Below are positions 37,315 to 45,717 of a stretch of DNA of 64,000 nucleotides, one piece after another. The DNA lies in assembly GCF_008386695.1 (NCBI RefSeq), contig NZ_VUOC01000002.1:674481-738480 (forward strand). Direction: 5' to 3'. Both the position numbers and the translations under genes were made by a program. The stretch is from Chitinophaga agrisoli. GTDB taxonomy: Bacteria; Bacteroidota; Bacteroidia; Chitinophagales; Chitinophagaceae. Under the pieces are notes generated by a model that saw only the letters and a list, made by a program, of their open reading frames with translations, did no database searches and was not told the origin of the DNA. Position 1 is the stretch's first letter. Every line of letters starts with the position of its first letter.

Positions 37315-38472
37315 TTATTTGGGCGATTTCAGGTGCAATGTCTCCTTATTCAGCTCATACTCTATACCAGCGCCGGTATTGCTGATATTCCGGAGGAAGA
37401 AGGCCAGGTCATGATGTTTGTCCAGCACACCGGTAAAGGGTGAATTGGCCAGGGCCGGATCGTCGAATACCACGTTTACGCCAAACCAACGTTTGATAAC
37501 GGGGGCAAGGTCCCGTAGGGGGGTATTGTCGAACTGGAATACGCCATTCATCCAGGCCAGTGTGAGATCATGGTCAAACTGCTGTACGGTAAAACCAAGG
37601 CGGTCAGTGTATACTGCTTCCTGTCCGGGCTTCAGCACAATCGTAGACTGGCCGGAGCGGGCGGATACGGAGCCGGACACCAGCGAGGTGCTGGTAACAC
37701 CGGATTTGTAAGTATTAATATTAAATTCTGTGCCCAACACCTGCACATCGGTTTGTGGCGTGTGCACAACAAAAGGCTTATCAGCGTTTTTGGCTACTTT
37801 AAAATATCCTTCCCCTTCGAGGTATACCTCGCGTTGGTTCTCGGTAAAGCTAAAGGGGAACCGGAGGGTGGAGGTGGCGTTGAGCCATACTTCCGTACCG
37901 TCTGAGAGGATCAGGCGATAATCCATGCGCGGGGGCACCACAAGGGTATTGAGGCCGCCCATGGTATGATCATTTGTGGTATACTGCAGGGTGCGGGCGC
38001 CGGCATTAAGGGCTACGTCGCCAGAGGTGATCTGCTGCGTGGGAGAATTATAGGGAAGCTGGATGGTCTTACCGTTTGAGAGCTGCAGGCGCAGACCTTT
38101 TGTCTGGCCGGCCGCAGCGGCTATTTCCTGTCCGGTAGCGGGGCGCTGAGGTTTGAGGAGGAACCAGGCGCCTGTTGCAAGGGCGCCCACAACGCAGGCG
38201 GCTGCCAGCCATTTGATGGCGGTAAGGCGGCGCACCCTGTTACGGGCTGATCTGAACAGTTCTGATTCCATTCTTTCCCAGACGGCTCCACTATCTTCTA
38301 TCTCATACCAAACCTGTTCATCGAAATCGTTGAGCCGGATATCGTTCCATAAGAGGTTTACGTCTTCATTGTCCGCTATCAACTGTTCGAGGTAAAGGTC
38401 ATCCACATGATTGATGTTTCCCTTTTTTTTGCGCAGCAGTAATTCGTAAATATGCTCCTGAGTATATTCCAT
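37315..38472 (-). CDS. FecR-family anti-sigma factor
   Basis: 384 residues from ATG 38472 (MEYTQEHIYELLLRKKKG; the upstream extension in the open frame is not family-like). N-terminal cytoplasmic anti-sigma region, one transmembrane helix (about 85-103, WLAAACVVGALATGAWFLL), FecR domain (LVVPPRMDYRLILSDGTEVWLNA, about 175-265) and a C-terminal DUF4974/STN-like domain. FecR proteins hold an ECF sigma factor until a TonB receptor signals. Here no sigma-70 ECF gene flanks it, and the nearest SusC gene is 7 kb away. Confidence 0.9.
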   Translation of the reverse strand: MEYTQEHIYELLLRKKKGNINHVDDLYLEQLIADNEDVNLLWNDIRLNDFDEQVWYEIEDSGAVWERMESELFRSARNRVRRLTAIKWLAAACVVGALATGAWFLLKPQRPATGQEIAAAAGQTKGLRLQLSNGKTIQLPYNSPTQQITSGDVALNAGARTLQYTTNDHTMGGLNTLVVPPRMDYRLILSDGTEVWLNATSTLRFPFSFTENQREVYLEGEGYFKVAKNADKPFVVHTPQTDVQVLGTEFNINTYKSGVTSTSLVSGSVSARSGQSTIVLKPGQEAVYTDRLGFTVQQFDHDLTLAWMNGVFQFDNTPLRDLAPVIKRWFGVNVVFDDPALANSPFTGVLDKHHDLAFFLRNISNTGAGIEYELNKETLHLKSPK

Positions 38473-38587
38473 TTGATCGATATAGTGCCTGATGAATAAA
38501 ATAAAGTTAAGAACGAACAGCACCTTGAGGAAAAATATACAATGATCAGATCACATGTAGCTGTTCTCATTGTGTGGTAGACGTTTC

Positions 38588-38595
38588 CAAAAATA
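38588..38595 (-). promoter_or_regulatory. Candidate -7 element upstream of fecR
   Basis: Leftwards this reads TATTTTTG (TAnnTTTG), 116 bases before the fecR ATG. No -33 TTG at the right spacing. Confidence 0.3.
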
Positions 38596-38616
38596 TGACA
38601 ATCCGTTTTTACCTAC

Positions 38617-38655
38617 GTTAACTGCCGGTTAACCCCTTTGTTAACAGTATGTTAA
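38617..38655. repeat. GTTAA direct-repeat array upstream of fecR
   Basis: GTTAA at 38617, 38628, 38640 and 38651, spacings 11, 12 and 11. The array overlaps the stop of the 38641-39117 gene and precedes fecR by about 145 bases. Resembles tandem sites of OmpR/PhoB-type regulators. Confidence 0.45.
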
Positions 38656-39117
38656 GCGCTCTTGCTGCATTAATTGCTGATAAGGTATTTCTATTTGTTG
38701 TAACAATTTGTCTTCCAATAAATTGGCAAAAGAATCCAGATAAGCCACTACGTCATCGCGCTGGTTGCGTTTGAGCCAGCGGAAGCCGCCAGGCAGGCGT
38801 TCCAGTACTTCTTTGTCCTGCAGATATTCGATATTGTGTATATCCGTAGGCGTAAGTCCTTTTTCCGTCAAACGGGTGATGAGCAATGCGATGGGCGCAT
38901 TGGACACTACACAATAATCCTCTGCCAACTCTGTCCATTCCCCTACCCCGGTTTGGGCATAGTGCAGTATTTCGTCTTTGTCCAGGTTAGTTATTACCTG
39001 CAATAAGTTACCGCAGTTACATGTGCCATGGTTACCCCATGCATAAGGCGCTCCATTCTTTAATCGGCGCGCCGTCTCTCTTAAAGCGGCAATCAACTCT
39101 ACATTTGGATGGGCCAT
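38641..39117 (-). CDS. Conserved hypothetical protein with CNCGN motif
   Basis: 158 residues, soluble, no signal peptide. Features: YAWGNHGTCNCGNLLQVIT near residues 25-43 with two cysteines and a His (possible metal or redox site), LTPTDIHNIEYLQDKEVL and a Gln/Leu-rich C-terminal helix. It looks like a conserved Bacteroidota family of unknown function. Upstream of fecR on the same strand with a 168-base gap. Confidence 0.6.
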   Translation of the reverse strand: MAHPNVELIAALRETARRLKNGAPYAWGNHGTCNCGNLLQVITNLDKDEILHYAQTGVGEWTELAEDYCVVSNAPIALLITRLTEKGLTPTDIHNIEYLQDKEVLERLPGGFRWLKRNQRDDVVAYLDSFANLLEDKLLQQIEIPYQQLMQQERLTYC

Positions 39118-39245
39118 AAAATAACATTTTTCTTAAAGTTACGAAATTCCGGGAAGTAGTGCGCCAATGAGGCCGCCAGGCGGGGGCCTTTTGCAATACG
39201 TTAACAATCAGCCGCAGCTGCCCGTTTGCGGCGGAATACACGGTA

Positions 39246-39270
39246 TTTAAATGTGAAATTGACATTTAAA
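39246..39270. promoter_or_regulatory. Candidate operator upstream of GH51
   Basis: TTTAAATGT (39246-39254) and ACATTTAAA (39262-39270), perfect 9-bp arms with a 7-base spacer, ending 40 bases before the ATG. Contains TTGACATTTA, also found upstream of the SGLT gene. Confidence 0.5.
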
Positions 39271-39310
39271 AGAATAATCCTTAGCTTAGGGCACCAAATT
39301 TCACGTTATA

Positions 39311-40855
39311 ATGAAAAAACTATTCTGCGCCCTTCCGGTACTCTTTTCTGTACTGTTTGCCTCCGCACAAAGCGAGGCCACCCTAAGTATCCAGCAAGAC
39401 GGCAATGGTCCTACGATCAGCCGGCACATTTACGGCCATTTTTCTGAGCACCTGGGCAGGTGCATCTATGACGGTTTTTGGGTAGATCCCAACCTGCAGG
39501 TAGAAAAGAAGGACCGCATCCGGATGGATGTGGTAGAGGCCCTGAAACGCATAAAGATCCCCAACCTGCGCTGGCCAGGGGGCTGTTTTGCGGACGAATA
39601 CCACTGGCGGGATGGCATAGGCCCCCGCGAGCAACGCCCCAAAATGGTGAATACGCATTGGGGCGGTGTTACAGAAGACAATAGCTTTGGCACCCATGAA
39701 TTCCTGGAGCTGTGCAGCTTGCTGGGCTGCGAGCCCTATATCAGTGGCAATGTGGGCAGCGGCACGGTAGAGGAGATGTCTAAATGGGTAGAATACCTCA
39801 ACTTTAACGGGGAAAGCCCCATGTCTAAGATCCGCAAGGAAAATGGCCATGCCGCCCCCTGGAACGTACATTTCTGGGGCGTAGGCAATGAGAGCTGGGG
39901 CTGCGGCGGCAATATGACGGCCGCCTATTATGCGGATCAGTACCGCCGGTATGCCACTTTTGCGAAAAACTACCCCGGCACGCCCTTATGGAAGGTAGCC
40001 TGCGGCGCATCTGACGCCAATTACCAGTGGACGGAGACCTGTATGAAGAATATCCCCCTTAACCAGATGTGGGGCCTTTCCCTCCACTACTACACAGTGC
40101 CACGGAACTGGCGGGACAAGGGCTCTGCCACCGCCTTTGACGAACAGGAGTATTTTACCACCCTGCAGAAATGCCTGTTCATGGAAGAGCTGGTAACTAA
40201 ACACAGCGCTATTATGGACCATTATGACCCGGATAAAAAAGTGGCCCTGGCCGTGGATGAATGGGGTATCTGGACCAATGTGGAACCGGGCACCAACCCT
40301 GGTTTCCTGTACCAGCAGAACAGCCTGCGGGATGCGCTGGTGGCAGCCTCTACCCTCAACATCTTCAATAACCATGCGGACCGGGTTCGGCTGGCCAACC
40401 TGGCGCAGACCGTGAACGTGCTGCAGTCACTGATATTGACCCAAAAAGAAAAAATGCTGCTCACGCCCACCTACTATGTTTTTGACCTGTTTAAAGTGCA
40501 CCAGGATGCTAAACGCCTGCCGGTGATGCTGAACAGCCCGGACTATAGTATAGGTAAGGATAAAATTGCGGCGGTGAATGCATCTGCCTCCATAGACTCC
40601 AATAACGTGATCCATGTTTCGCTGGTAAACCTGGATCCGCACAAAAGCATCAATGTGTCCACAATGATCAGCAACCTGCCGTGGAAAACTGTCAGCGGAC
40701 AGGTACTTACTTCCGGTAAGTTTACAGATATTAACACATTTGATGCACCGATGACGGTAAAGACGGTTGCTTTTAACGGGGCTAAGAAAAACGGCGACCG
40801 TTTACAGGTGAGCCTGCCTCCGGAAAGTGTGGTGGTATTGGAGTTGAAGAATTAG
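39311..40855 (+). CDS. Alpha-L-arabinofuranosidase, GH51
   Basis: 514 residues with signal peptide ([20 protein letters not shown]), so exported. GH51 hallmarks: [18 protein letters not shown] near the start, [15 protein letters not shown], the acid/base Glu194 in [12 protein letters not shown] and nucleophile Glu317 in AVDEWGIW. It removes terminal arabinofuranosyl groups from arabinoxylan or arabinan. Stand-alone gene with its own operator-like palindrome. Confidence 0.94.
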   Translation: MKKLFCALPVLFSVLFASAQSEATLSIQQDGNGPTISRHIYGHFSEHLGRCIYDGFWVDPNLQVEKKDRIRMDVVEALKRIKIPNLRWPGGCFADEYHWRDGIGPREQRPKMVNTHWGGVTEDNSFGTHEFLELCSLLGCEPYISGNVGSGTVEEMSKWVEYLNFNGESPMSKIRKENGHAAPWNVHFWGVGNESWGCGGNMTAAYYADQYRRYATFAKNYPGTPLWKVACGASDANYQWTETCMKNIPLNQMWGLSLHYYTVPRNWRDKGSATAFDEQEYFTTLQKCLFMEELVTKHSAIMDHYDPDKKVALAVDEWGIWTNVEPGTNPGFLYQQNSLRDALVAASTLNIFNNHADRVRLANLAQTVNVLQSLILTQKEKMLLTPTYYVFDLFKVHQDAKRLPVMLNSPDYSIGKDKIAAVNASASIDSNNVIHVSLVNLDPHKSINVSTMISNLPWKTVSGQVLTSGKFTDINTFDAPMTVKTVAFNGAKKNGDRLQVSLPPESVVVLELKN

Positions 40856-40883
40856 TGGTTAGCTATAAACGGATAGATAAGAA

Positions 40884-40915
40884 ACGGGCGGTCCACTGCG
40901 AAAGTGGCCGCCCGT
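40884..40915. terminator. Bidirectional terminator-like hairpin
   Basis: ACGGGCGG-T-CCACT pairs with AGTGG-CCGCCCGT with one bulge. It lies between GH51 and the convergent 71-residue gene; no long T-run. Confidence 0.5.
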
Positions 40916-40930
40916 TCAGTATAGGGCAAG

Positions 40931-41146
40931 CTATTTTTTAACTTGCCGGGTTGTTTTTGATTTTGTGCGTGGACTGGTAGCAGTTTTACCCGCTTTTTTC
41001 TTATTCTTTCCTACAACTGGGGTATCGCTGTCATTTACCTGTGTTTCACGGGTGATATTCCTGCTGTAATCATTTCCCATATTAGGTCCACCCTGTTCCA
41101 ACCCCTGATTACCTATGGATCTATCTCGTACTGGCATAACCTTCAT
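40931..41146 (-). CDS. Small basic hypothetical protein
   Basis: 71 residues, no signal peptide. N-terminus mixed and polar (RDRSIGNQGLEQGG), C-terminal 25 residues rich in Lys, Arg and Thr (KNKKKAGKTATSPRTKSKTT), like nucleic-acid-binding tails. No family recognised. The frame is the only long one here and is followed by a convergent hairpin. Confidence 0.45.
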   Translation of the reverse strand: MKVMPVRDRSIGNQGLEQGGPNMGNDYSRNITRETQVNDSDTPVVGKNKKKAGKTATSPRTKSKTTRQVKK

Positions 41147-41228
41147 ATTTAGCGGTTAAAAAATAAATGGTTTCCTTCCTTCCGTATGTGCCGCTAAAAT
41201 GGTGCCATAGCTCAATGCAGGGGCCGCC

Positions 41229-41576
41229 TTACAGAACGGGTTTGCAAAGCAGGTATTGTATCATGCCACCCGCGGTGTCTACAGAAGCGTTTATACATTT
41301 CCACCCATCACGCCCCATGTAATTGAGCGCATCTACACCAGTATTAAATTCTATCAAATTTCCCTGTTCATCCTTAGGGCGATTAGCATCGCTGATACGG
41401 TTGCCTTTTTCCTGACCATAGTCGATGGAGATCCTGGTCTTAAGAGAAAGGCCCCTGGCATAAACAGTAATGGTGCAGTACTGCCATTGCTGCGCCTGTA
41501 CAGGTATACGGAAAGCGCACAACGCGGAAATGGCGGCGCCAATGATAACAGCGATGAGGATGTTCCTGTTTTTCAT
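41229..41576 (-). CDS. Small exported protein, DUF4177-like
   Basis: 115 residues with signal peptide (ILIAVIIGAAISALCAFRIPVQAQ). The mature domain WQYCTITVYARGLS ... GVDALNYMGRDGWKCINA resembles the DUF4177 type (W-x-Y strand, then LN-x-MG-x-x-GW). Probably periplasmic, function unknown. Its upstream region holds an 11-bp hairpin 6 bases from the ATG and a four-copy GTTAA array. Confidence 0.6.
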   Translation of the reverse strand: MKNRNILIAVIIGAAISALCAFRIPVQAQQWQYCTITVYARGLSLKTRISIDYGQEKGNRISDANRPKDEQGNLIEFNTGVDALNYMGRDGWKCINASVDTAGGMIQYLLCKPVL

Positions 41577-41582
41577 AAGTAA

Positions 41583-41619
41583 GCGGTTTTATCTTTCACT
41601 CAAATTAGGATAAAACCGC
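41583..41619 (-). promoter_or_regulatory. 11-bp inverted repeat at the start of the DUF4177-like gene
   Basis: GCGGTTTTATC (41583-41593) and GATAAAACCGC (41609-41619), 15-base loop. The stem ends 6 bases before the ATG, so in RNA it would hide the ribosome-binding region; it could also be an operator. Confidence 0.5.
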
Positions 41620-41629
41620 CCACAGCCGC

Positions 41630-41664
41630 GTTAAAGCGGGTTAAGCATTGTTAAGCTATGTTAA
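41630..41664. repeat. Four-copy GTTAA array with exact 10-bp period
   Basis: GTTAA at 41630, 41640, 41650 and 41660, separated by five variable bases each time. It lies 54-88 bases upstream of the DUF4177-like ATG, a good place for an activator or response regulator. Confidence 0.55.
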
Positions 41665-41679
41665 TGCTGATCTTGTACA

Positions 41680-42555
41680 TTAAAACAACACCACACTCCA
41701 GGCCCTTTCAAATGTTTGTCCGGGCGTTAAGGTGATAATGCCTTCTTTTTCCTGCAGCTGACCACTGGCGTCTACATGATCGGCAATTCCGCACCAGGGC
41801 TCTATACATACAAAGTCCGCATCCTTTGCGGCCCAGATGCCCAGGTAAGGGAAGCCGTCAAAATGGAATTCCAGTCCGCGGGCAGCAGTGTCGCTCTTTA
41901 AGGTAATAGCGGTAGAGGCCAGGTGTTTGAGCACCAGGGCATCTTTGTAAAACATAGGCTTGGCAAGCGGTAGTTTTTGCGTGTGATCCAGCAGGGGCTC
42001 GGGTGTACGCTCTATCTGTCCGCCGGCGGAAAGCGGCCATTTGCCGGTGGTCTCTTCCCGGTTAAAAAGCAGGTAGTAGTCTTCGTAAGCTACGCCAGGT
42101 TCCAGGGGCAGCTTAAACGCAGGATGCCCTCCTACGGAAAAAAGCAGATCTGCCGTGCCGGTATTACGTACCCTGTATGTAACCGTCAGGCGGTTATCCT
42201 GCAGGGCATAGGCCACTTCAAAGCTGAAGGGGAAAGGATATACTTTTAACGTATCATCGTTATTGGTAAGGCGGAGGGTAGCGCTGGCGGCAGCCTGTTC
42301 CGCCACCTCAAAGACCATGTCGCGGGCAAAGCCGTGCCTGCCCAGCGTATACGATTGCCCGTTATACTGGTACTTATTGTCCAGCAGGCCGCCTACTATC
42401 GGGAACAGCACCGGGCTTTTCTTACCCCAGAAAGCAGCGTCGCCACTCCAAAGGTATTCCTGTTGTAAGTCTGTACGGGTAAGGCTTTGCAGTTCCGCGC
42501 CTTTTTCGGCTACGGTGATGGCGAGTTTATCGTTGGATAATTGCAGCATGATCAT
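41680..42555 (-). CDS. Aldose 1-epimerase family protein (YeaD/LacX-like)
   Basis: 291 residues from ATG 42555; ATG 42549 is also possible. Beta-sandwich mutarotase features: AELQSLTRTDLQQEYLWSGD, SPVLFPIVGGLLDNKYQY, GRHGFARDMVF, VGGHPAFKLPL (catalytic His), and FVCIEPWCGIADHVDAS (catalytic Glu). It should interconvert sugar anomers or hexose phosphates. Downstream of GH30 on the same strand, so likely part of the same locus. Confidence 0.88.
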   Translation of the reverse strand: MIMLQLSNDKLAITVAEKGAELQSLTRTDLQQEYLWSGDAAFWGKKSPVLFPIVGGLLDNKYQYNGQSYTLGRHGFARDMVFEVAEQAAASATLRLTNNDDTLKVYPFPFSFEVAYALQDNRLTVTYRVRNTGTADLLFSVGGHPAFKLPLEPGVAYEDYYLLFNREETTGKWPLSAGGQIERTPEPLLDHTQKLPLAKPMFYKDALVLKHLASTAITLKSDTAARGLEFHFDGFPYLGIWAAKDADFVCIEPWCGIADHVDASGQLQEKEGIITLTPGQTFERAWSVVLF

Positions 42556-42591
42556 TGGGTGATTTATGCCAGCAAAAATAAACGATGATTT

Positions 42592-42640
42592 GCAAATGTG
42601 CTAATGTGCTGATTTGCTGATATGCTAATGCGTGGACATA
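42592..42640. repeat. Iterated-word repeat fragment (ATGTGCTA/ATTTGCTG)
   Basis: AAATGTGCTAATGTGCTGATTT and following words repeat an 8-base unit like that at 1671-1776, on one arm only. It fills the gap between GH30 and the epimerase gene. Confidence 0.55.
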
Positions 42641-42671
42641 TGAAGGATATATAGCTGTAGCGCGATAGCCA

Positions 42672-44105
42672 CTATTTCCATACAATAGTGGCTACTGCAT
42701 TGCCTTCGAGCGAGCAATTATACTGCCGGTCCTTATCCGCAACAGTAAAGGTTTGCGCATTGCCGCCGGAATTGAGCACTACCAGTACACGGGCTCCATC
42801 TTTATTAAGGAAAGCCACACTTTCCAGGCCGGCGGTATTGCTGCCTGTAATGGTTAACCGCACTGCGCCGGGGCGTATAAAACGCGCCATATGGCCCAGG
42901 GCATAATACTCCACATTGCGGGTAATGCTGCCATCTGCCGCAATGGTCACCACTCCCCTGCAATCCTGGCAACCGCCGTTACGCGGCCCGTAATTGTTAT
43001 CCAGCGCCAGGTTCCAGAGGAGTGCCGTGCGGGACCAGTTATTCATGGTACCGATAAATACATTGCTCATGTTCCACTCCAGGTTGTCGCTAAATTGGGG
43101 GGCCCAGGCGCCGCCGGAGATCTCTGTAAAATAAAGACCTTTATCCGGATGCCGGGCATGCACCTGCGTCATGGCGCTTACCTGGCCCGCATAGGCATGG
43201 AAAGCAGCGCCGGTAACATACTGGCGGGCGGCAGTATCATTCAGGATGCTGATGGGGTATTGCGGGGCATCCCAGTTATGATCATAGATGATAATACCTG
43301 TATGGATATTATACTTTTTGAATGCGGGCCCCAGGTGGTCGCGGATGAATGTTGCCTGCGCGCCGGCATCCATATGCATGGAGGGATATTTTGCTTCGTG
43401 CAGGGGCTCATTCTGAGGCGTAACCGCATGGATAACGATCCCCTCCTGCTGGAAGGCCTGCAGGTATTTTACAAAGTAAGCGGCATAGGCGTTGTACCAT
43501 TCCGGCTTAAGGCGGCCACCGGCCAGCTGGCCATTATCCTTCATCCAGGCGGGCGGGCTCCAGGGGGTGCTCATGATCTTTAGCCCTGGGGAAATGGCTT
43601 TGATAGCCTGCAACACAGGCAGCACGTGCTGTTTATCCTGCGCAATGGAAAAGTGCGTCAGGTTAGGGTCTGTTTGTCCGGCCGGCATATCGTCATAAGT
43701 AAAGTCTGTCAAAGAGAAGTCAGATGCGCCCATGGTGAGGCGGAGATAACTGATGCCGATGCCCTGCTGCGGATCAAACAACTCCTGCAACAGACGGCTG
43801 CGCTGTGGTTCCTTTAGCTGATGAATAACGTAGGCGGAGGAGCCGGTCAAGGCAGCGCCAAAGCCTTCTATCTCCTGCAGTGGCTTTGCCACGTCTATGC
43901 TGATAAGCTTTTGCTGTGCAGGCGCTCCAGTGGTAAGGTCCAGATCATCCAGCTGTTGCAGTAGTTTGGACTGGTTGCCGGTGGTGACCCATACCTGCGC
44001 TTTTCCTACAATAGTTACAGCGTCTCCGGCAGGCGTTTCGGATTGGCCGGGATTGCGTTTGGCGCAGGCGGTCAGCAGGAGCAGCGAAAGAAAAAGAATT
44101 TTCAT
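42672..44105 (-). CDS. GH30 glycoside hydrolase (glucosylceramidase / beta-1,6-glucanase-like)
   Basis: 477 residues from ATG 44105 (MKILFLSLLLLTAC; the longer frame is unlikely). A lipoprotein by its lipobox LTAC (Cys14). GH30 hallmarks: EIEGFGAALTGSSAYV, STPWSPPAWMKDNGQL, acid/base Glu233 in TPQNEPLHEA, nucleophile Glu328 in YFTEISGG, and a C-terminal beta domain. In Bacteroides, GH30_3 enzymes in similar SusC/D loci cut beta-1,6-glucan, a plausible substrate here. Confidence 0.9.
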   Translation of the reverse strand: MKILFLSLLLLTACAKRNPGQSETPAGDAVTIVGKAQVWVTTGNQSKLLQQLDDLDLTTGAPAQQKLISIDVAKPLQEIEGFGAALTGSSAYVIHQLKEPQRSRLLQELFDPQQGIGISYLRLTMGASDFSLTDFTYDDMPAGQTDPNLTHFSIAQDKQHVLPVLQAIKAISPGLKIMSTPWSPPAWMKDNGQLAGGRLKPEWYNAYAAYFVKYLQAFQQEGIVIHAVTPQNEPLHEAKYPSMHMDAGAQATFIRDHLGPAFKKYNIHTGIIIYDHNWDAPQYPISILNDTAARQYVTGAAFHAYAGQVSAMTQVHARHPDKGLYFTEISGGAWAPQFSDNLEWNMSNVFIGTMNNWSRTALLWNLALDNNYGPRNGGCQDCRGVVTIAADGSITRNVEYYALGHMARFIRPGAVRLTITGSNTAGLESVAFLNKDGARVLVVLNSGGNAQTFTVADKDRQYNCSLEGNAVATIVWK

Positions 44106-44164
44106 ATAGCGCTTAGCTTTTAGTGGAGTAATGCTACAGTATTTATTGGGCAAGGCATGCCCGT

Positions 44165-44203
44165 ATATGTGCGCCATTCCTTGTAATGGAATGACGCACA
44201 TAT
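44165..44203 (-). promoter_or_regulatory. Intercistronic hairpin between susD and GH30
   Basis: ATATGTGCG (44165-44173) pairs with CGCACATAT (44195-44203) and inside it CATTCC with GGAATG, one mismatch, 7-base loop. No T-run, so it could protect or limit the downstream mRNA rather than end it. Confidence 0.55.
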
Positions 44204-44239
44204 CAGCTATGTATAATGGACTGACGGTTTGTTATATTA

Positions 44240-45706
44240 TCAGAGGTATCCCGGGTTCTGGCTTAGCTGCTTATTACGGTCGCGTTCCAGCTGCGGGATG
44301 GGCAACAATTCTTTTTCCTTGGTCATGTTATAATTTACGCGCTGATTGGTGCGCAGGTCTATCTCCTGCAGGCCATTCATCACCGCTTCTGCGCGGCCAT
44401 AACGTCGTAGATCATCCCAGCGCTGGCCTTCCTGCGCCAGCTCCAGGCGGCGTTCCTTTTCAATGGCCAGGCGCATGGCTGCCTGTGTGGTGGCTGTTGT
44501 TGGCTTCAGGGTAACCCGCGCCCGTACATCGTTAAGCGGTGCGGCCGCTTCTGCGGTGCGGCCCAGCTCATTCAACGCTTCTGCCTTAAGGAGCATAATA
44601 TCGGCCAGGCGGAATATATACTGCCTGTTGGTACTGGCCCAGCCGTTGGCGCTTTTCCATTTCCAGGCAAAGGGTACATCCCCACCGCCTATGGCCCAGA
44701 ACTCATCTGTCCAGCTTACGTTCTCAAACAGTATCGTGGCGGCTTTGCGCACGGTATCCCCTTCTGTGTCGTAGGCCTTTACCAGGTCTTTGGAAGGCGT
44801 TACAAACTTACGCCAGCTATCTCCGCTAATGGAGGGAGGCAGTATGAGCTGAGGGCCCCAGTTGGCTTCTGCGCCGCCTGTGAACTGCAATTCCATAATG
44901 GATTCATCATTGTTATAATGGCTGCCGTCAAACAGGTAGTTGAAATTGATCAGCTGGTAGCCGGCCGGGCTGCTGATAACGGCATTTGCATATTCCAGCA
45001 CTTTATTGTAGTCGCGGTCAGACTTTTGCGCATATACTTTTGCCAGCAGCGCATTCACCGCTCCCTTGGTAGCGCGCGCCTTGTTTACGCTGGCGTCATC
45101 ACCGAATTTATCCGGCAGGCGGGTAAGGGCAAATTCCAGGTCTTTGATGATCTGGGCATATACTTCTGCCTCCGTAGCGCGTGGTTTGTTGGTAGCGGCC
45201 GGATCTGCGGAGGTAACCGGTTCCAGCACCAATGGCACACCGCCCCACATCTTCACCAGCTGGTAGTAATGGTATGCGCGCAGAAAAGCGGCCTCGCCCA
45301 GCACCTGTTCTTTCCGGTTGTTCTCATTAAGCTTGGGATCCGTTATCTGCGGTACTTTATCCAGTATGATATTAGCGCGGGAAATGCCGGTGTAGATCTG
45401 GCTCCAGTTGTTAAACAAGCGGCTGTTCACCGGTGTGATGTTCATCAGGTCTACGGCAAAAAGTTCCGGATTGTCGCCACCGGAATAGTAGTTATCAGAG
45501 AGCACATCACTGAAATTGATATTATCCCAGATATAATACTCCTGCTGGAATACATCATAAGCGCCTACCAGGGCCGCCTCCGCATCGCTGGCGGATTCAT
45601 AGGCATTTTCCGTGGTGGCGTCTGAGATTGGCGCCAGGTCCACAAACTTGCTACAGGCGGCGAGGCTGCAGGCTAAGATCCCTAATAAAATATGTTTTGT
45701 TTGCAT
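44240..45706 (-). CDS. susD: SusD/RagB outer-membrane glycan-binding lipoprotein
   Basis: 488 residues. Lipoprotein start MQTKHILLGILACSLAAC, lipid Cys18. SusD pattern: a TPR-like N-terminal part (SDAEAALVGAYDVFQQEYY), AFLRAYHYYQLVKMWGGVPLVLEP, and the C-terminal RLADIMLLKAEALNELGRTAEA and EKERRLELAQEGQRWDDLRRYG. It caps the SusC barrel and binds glycan. 11 bases after the susC stop. Confidence 0.95.
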   Translation of the reverse strand: MQTKHILLGILACSLAACSKFVDLAPISDATTENAYESASDAEAALVGAYDVFQQEYYIWDNINFSDVLSDNYYSGGDNPELFAVDLMNITPVNSRLFNNWSQIYTGISRANIILDKVPQITDPKLNENNRKEQVLGEAAFLRAYHYYQLVKMWGGVPLVLEPVTSADPAATNKPRATEAEVYAQIIKDLEFALTRLPDKFGDDASVNKARATKGAVNALLAKVYAQKSDRDYNKVLEYANAVISSPAGYQLINFNYLFDGSHYNNDESIMELQFTGGAEANWGPQLILPPSISGDSWRKFVTPSKDLVKAYDTEGDTVRKAATILFENVSWTDEFWAIGGGDVPFAWKWKSANGWASTNRQYIFRLADIMLLKAEALNELGRTAEAAAPLNDVRARVTLKPTTATTQAAMRLAIEKERRLELAQEGQRWDDLRRYGRAEAVMNGLQEIDLRTNQRVNYNMTKEKELLPIPQLERDRNKQLSQNPGYL

Positions 45707-45717
45707 GGTCGTAAGGA

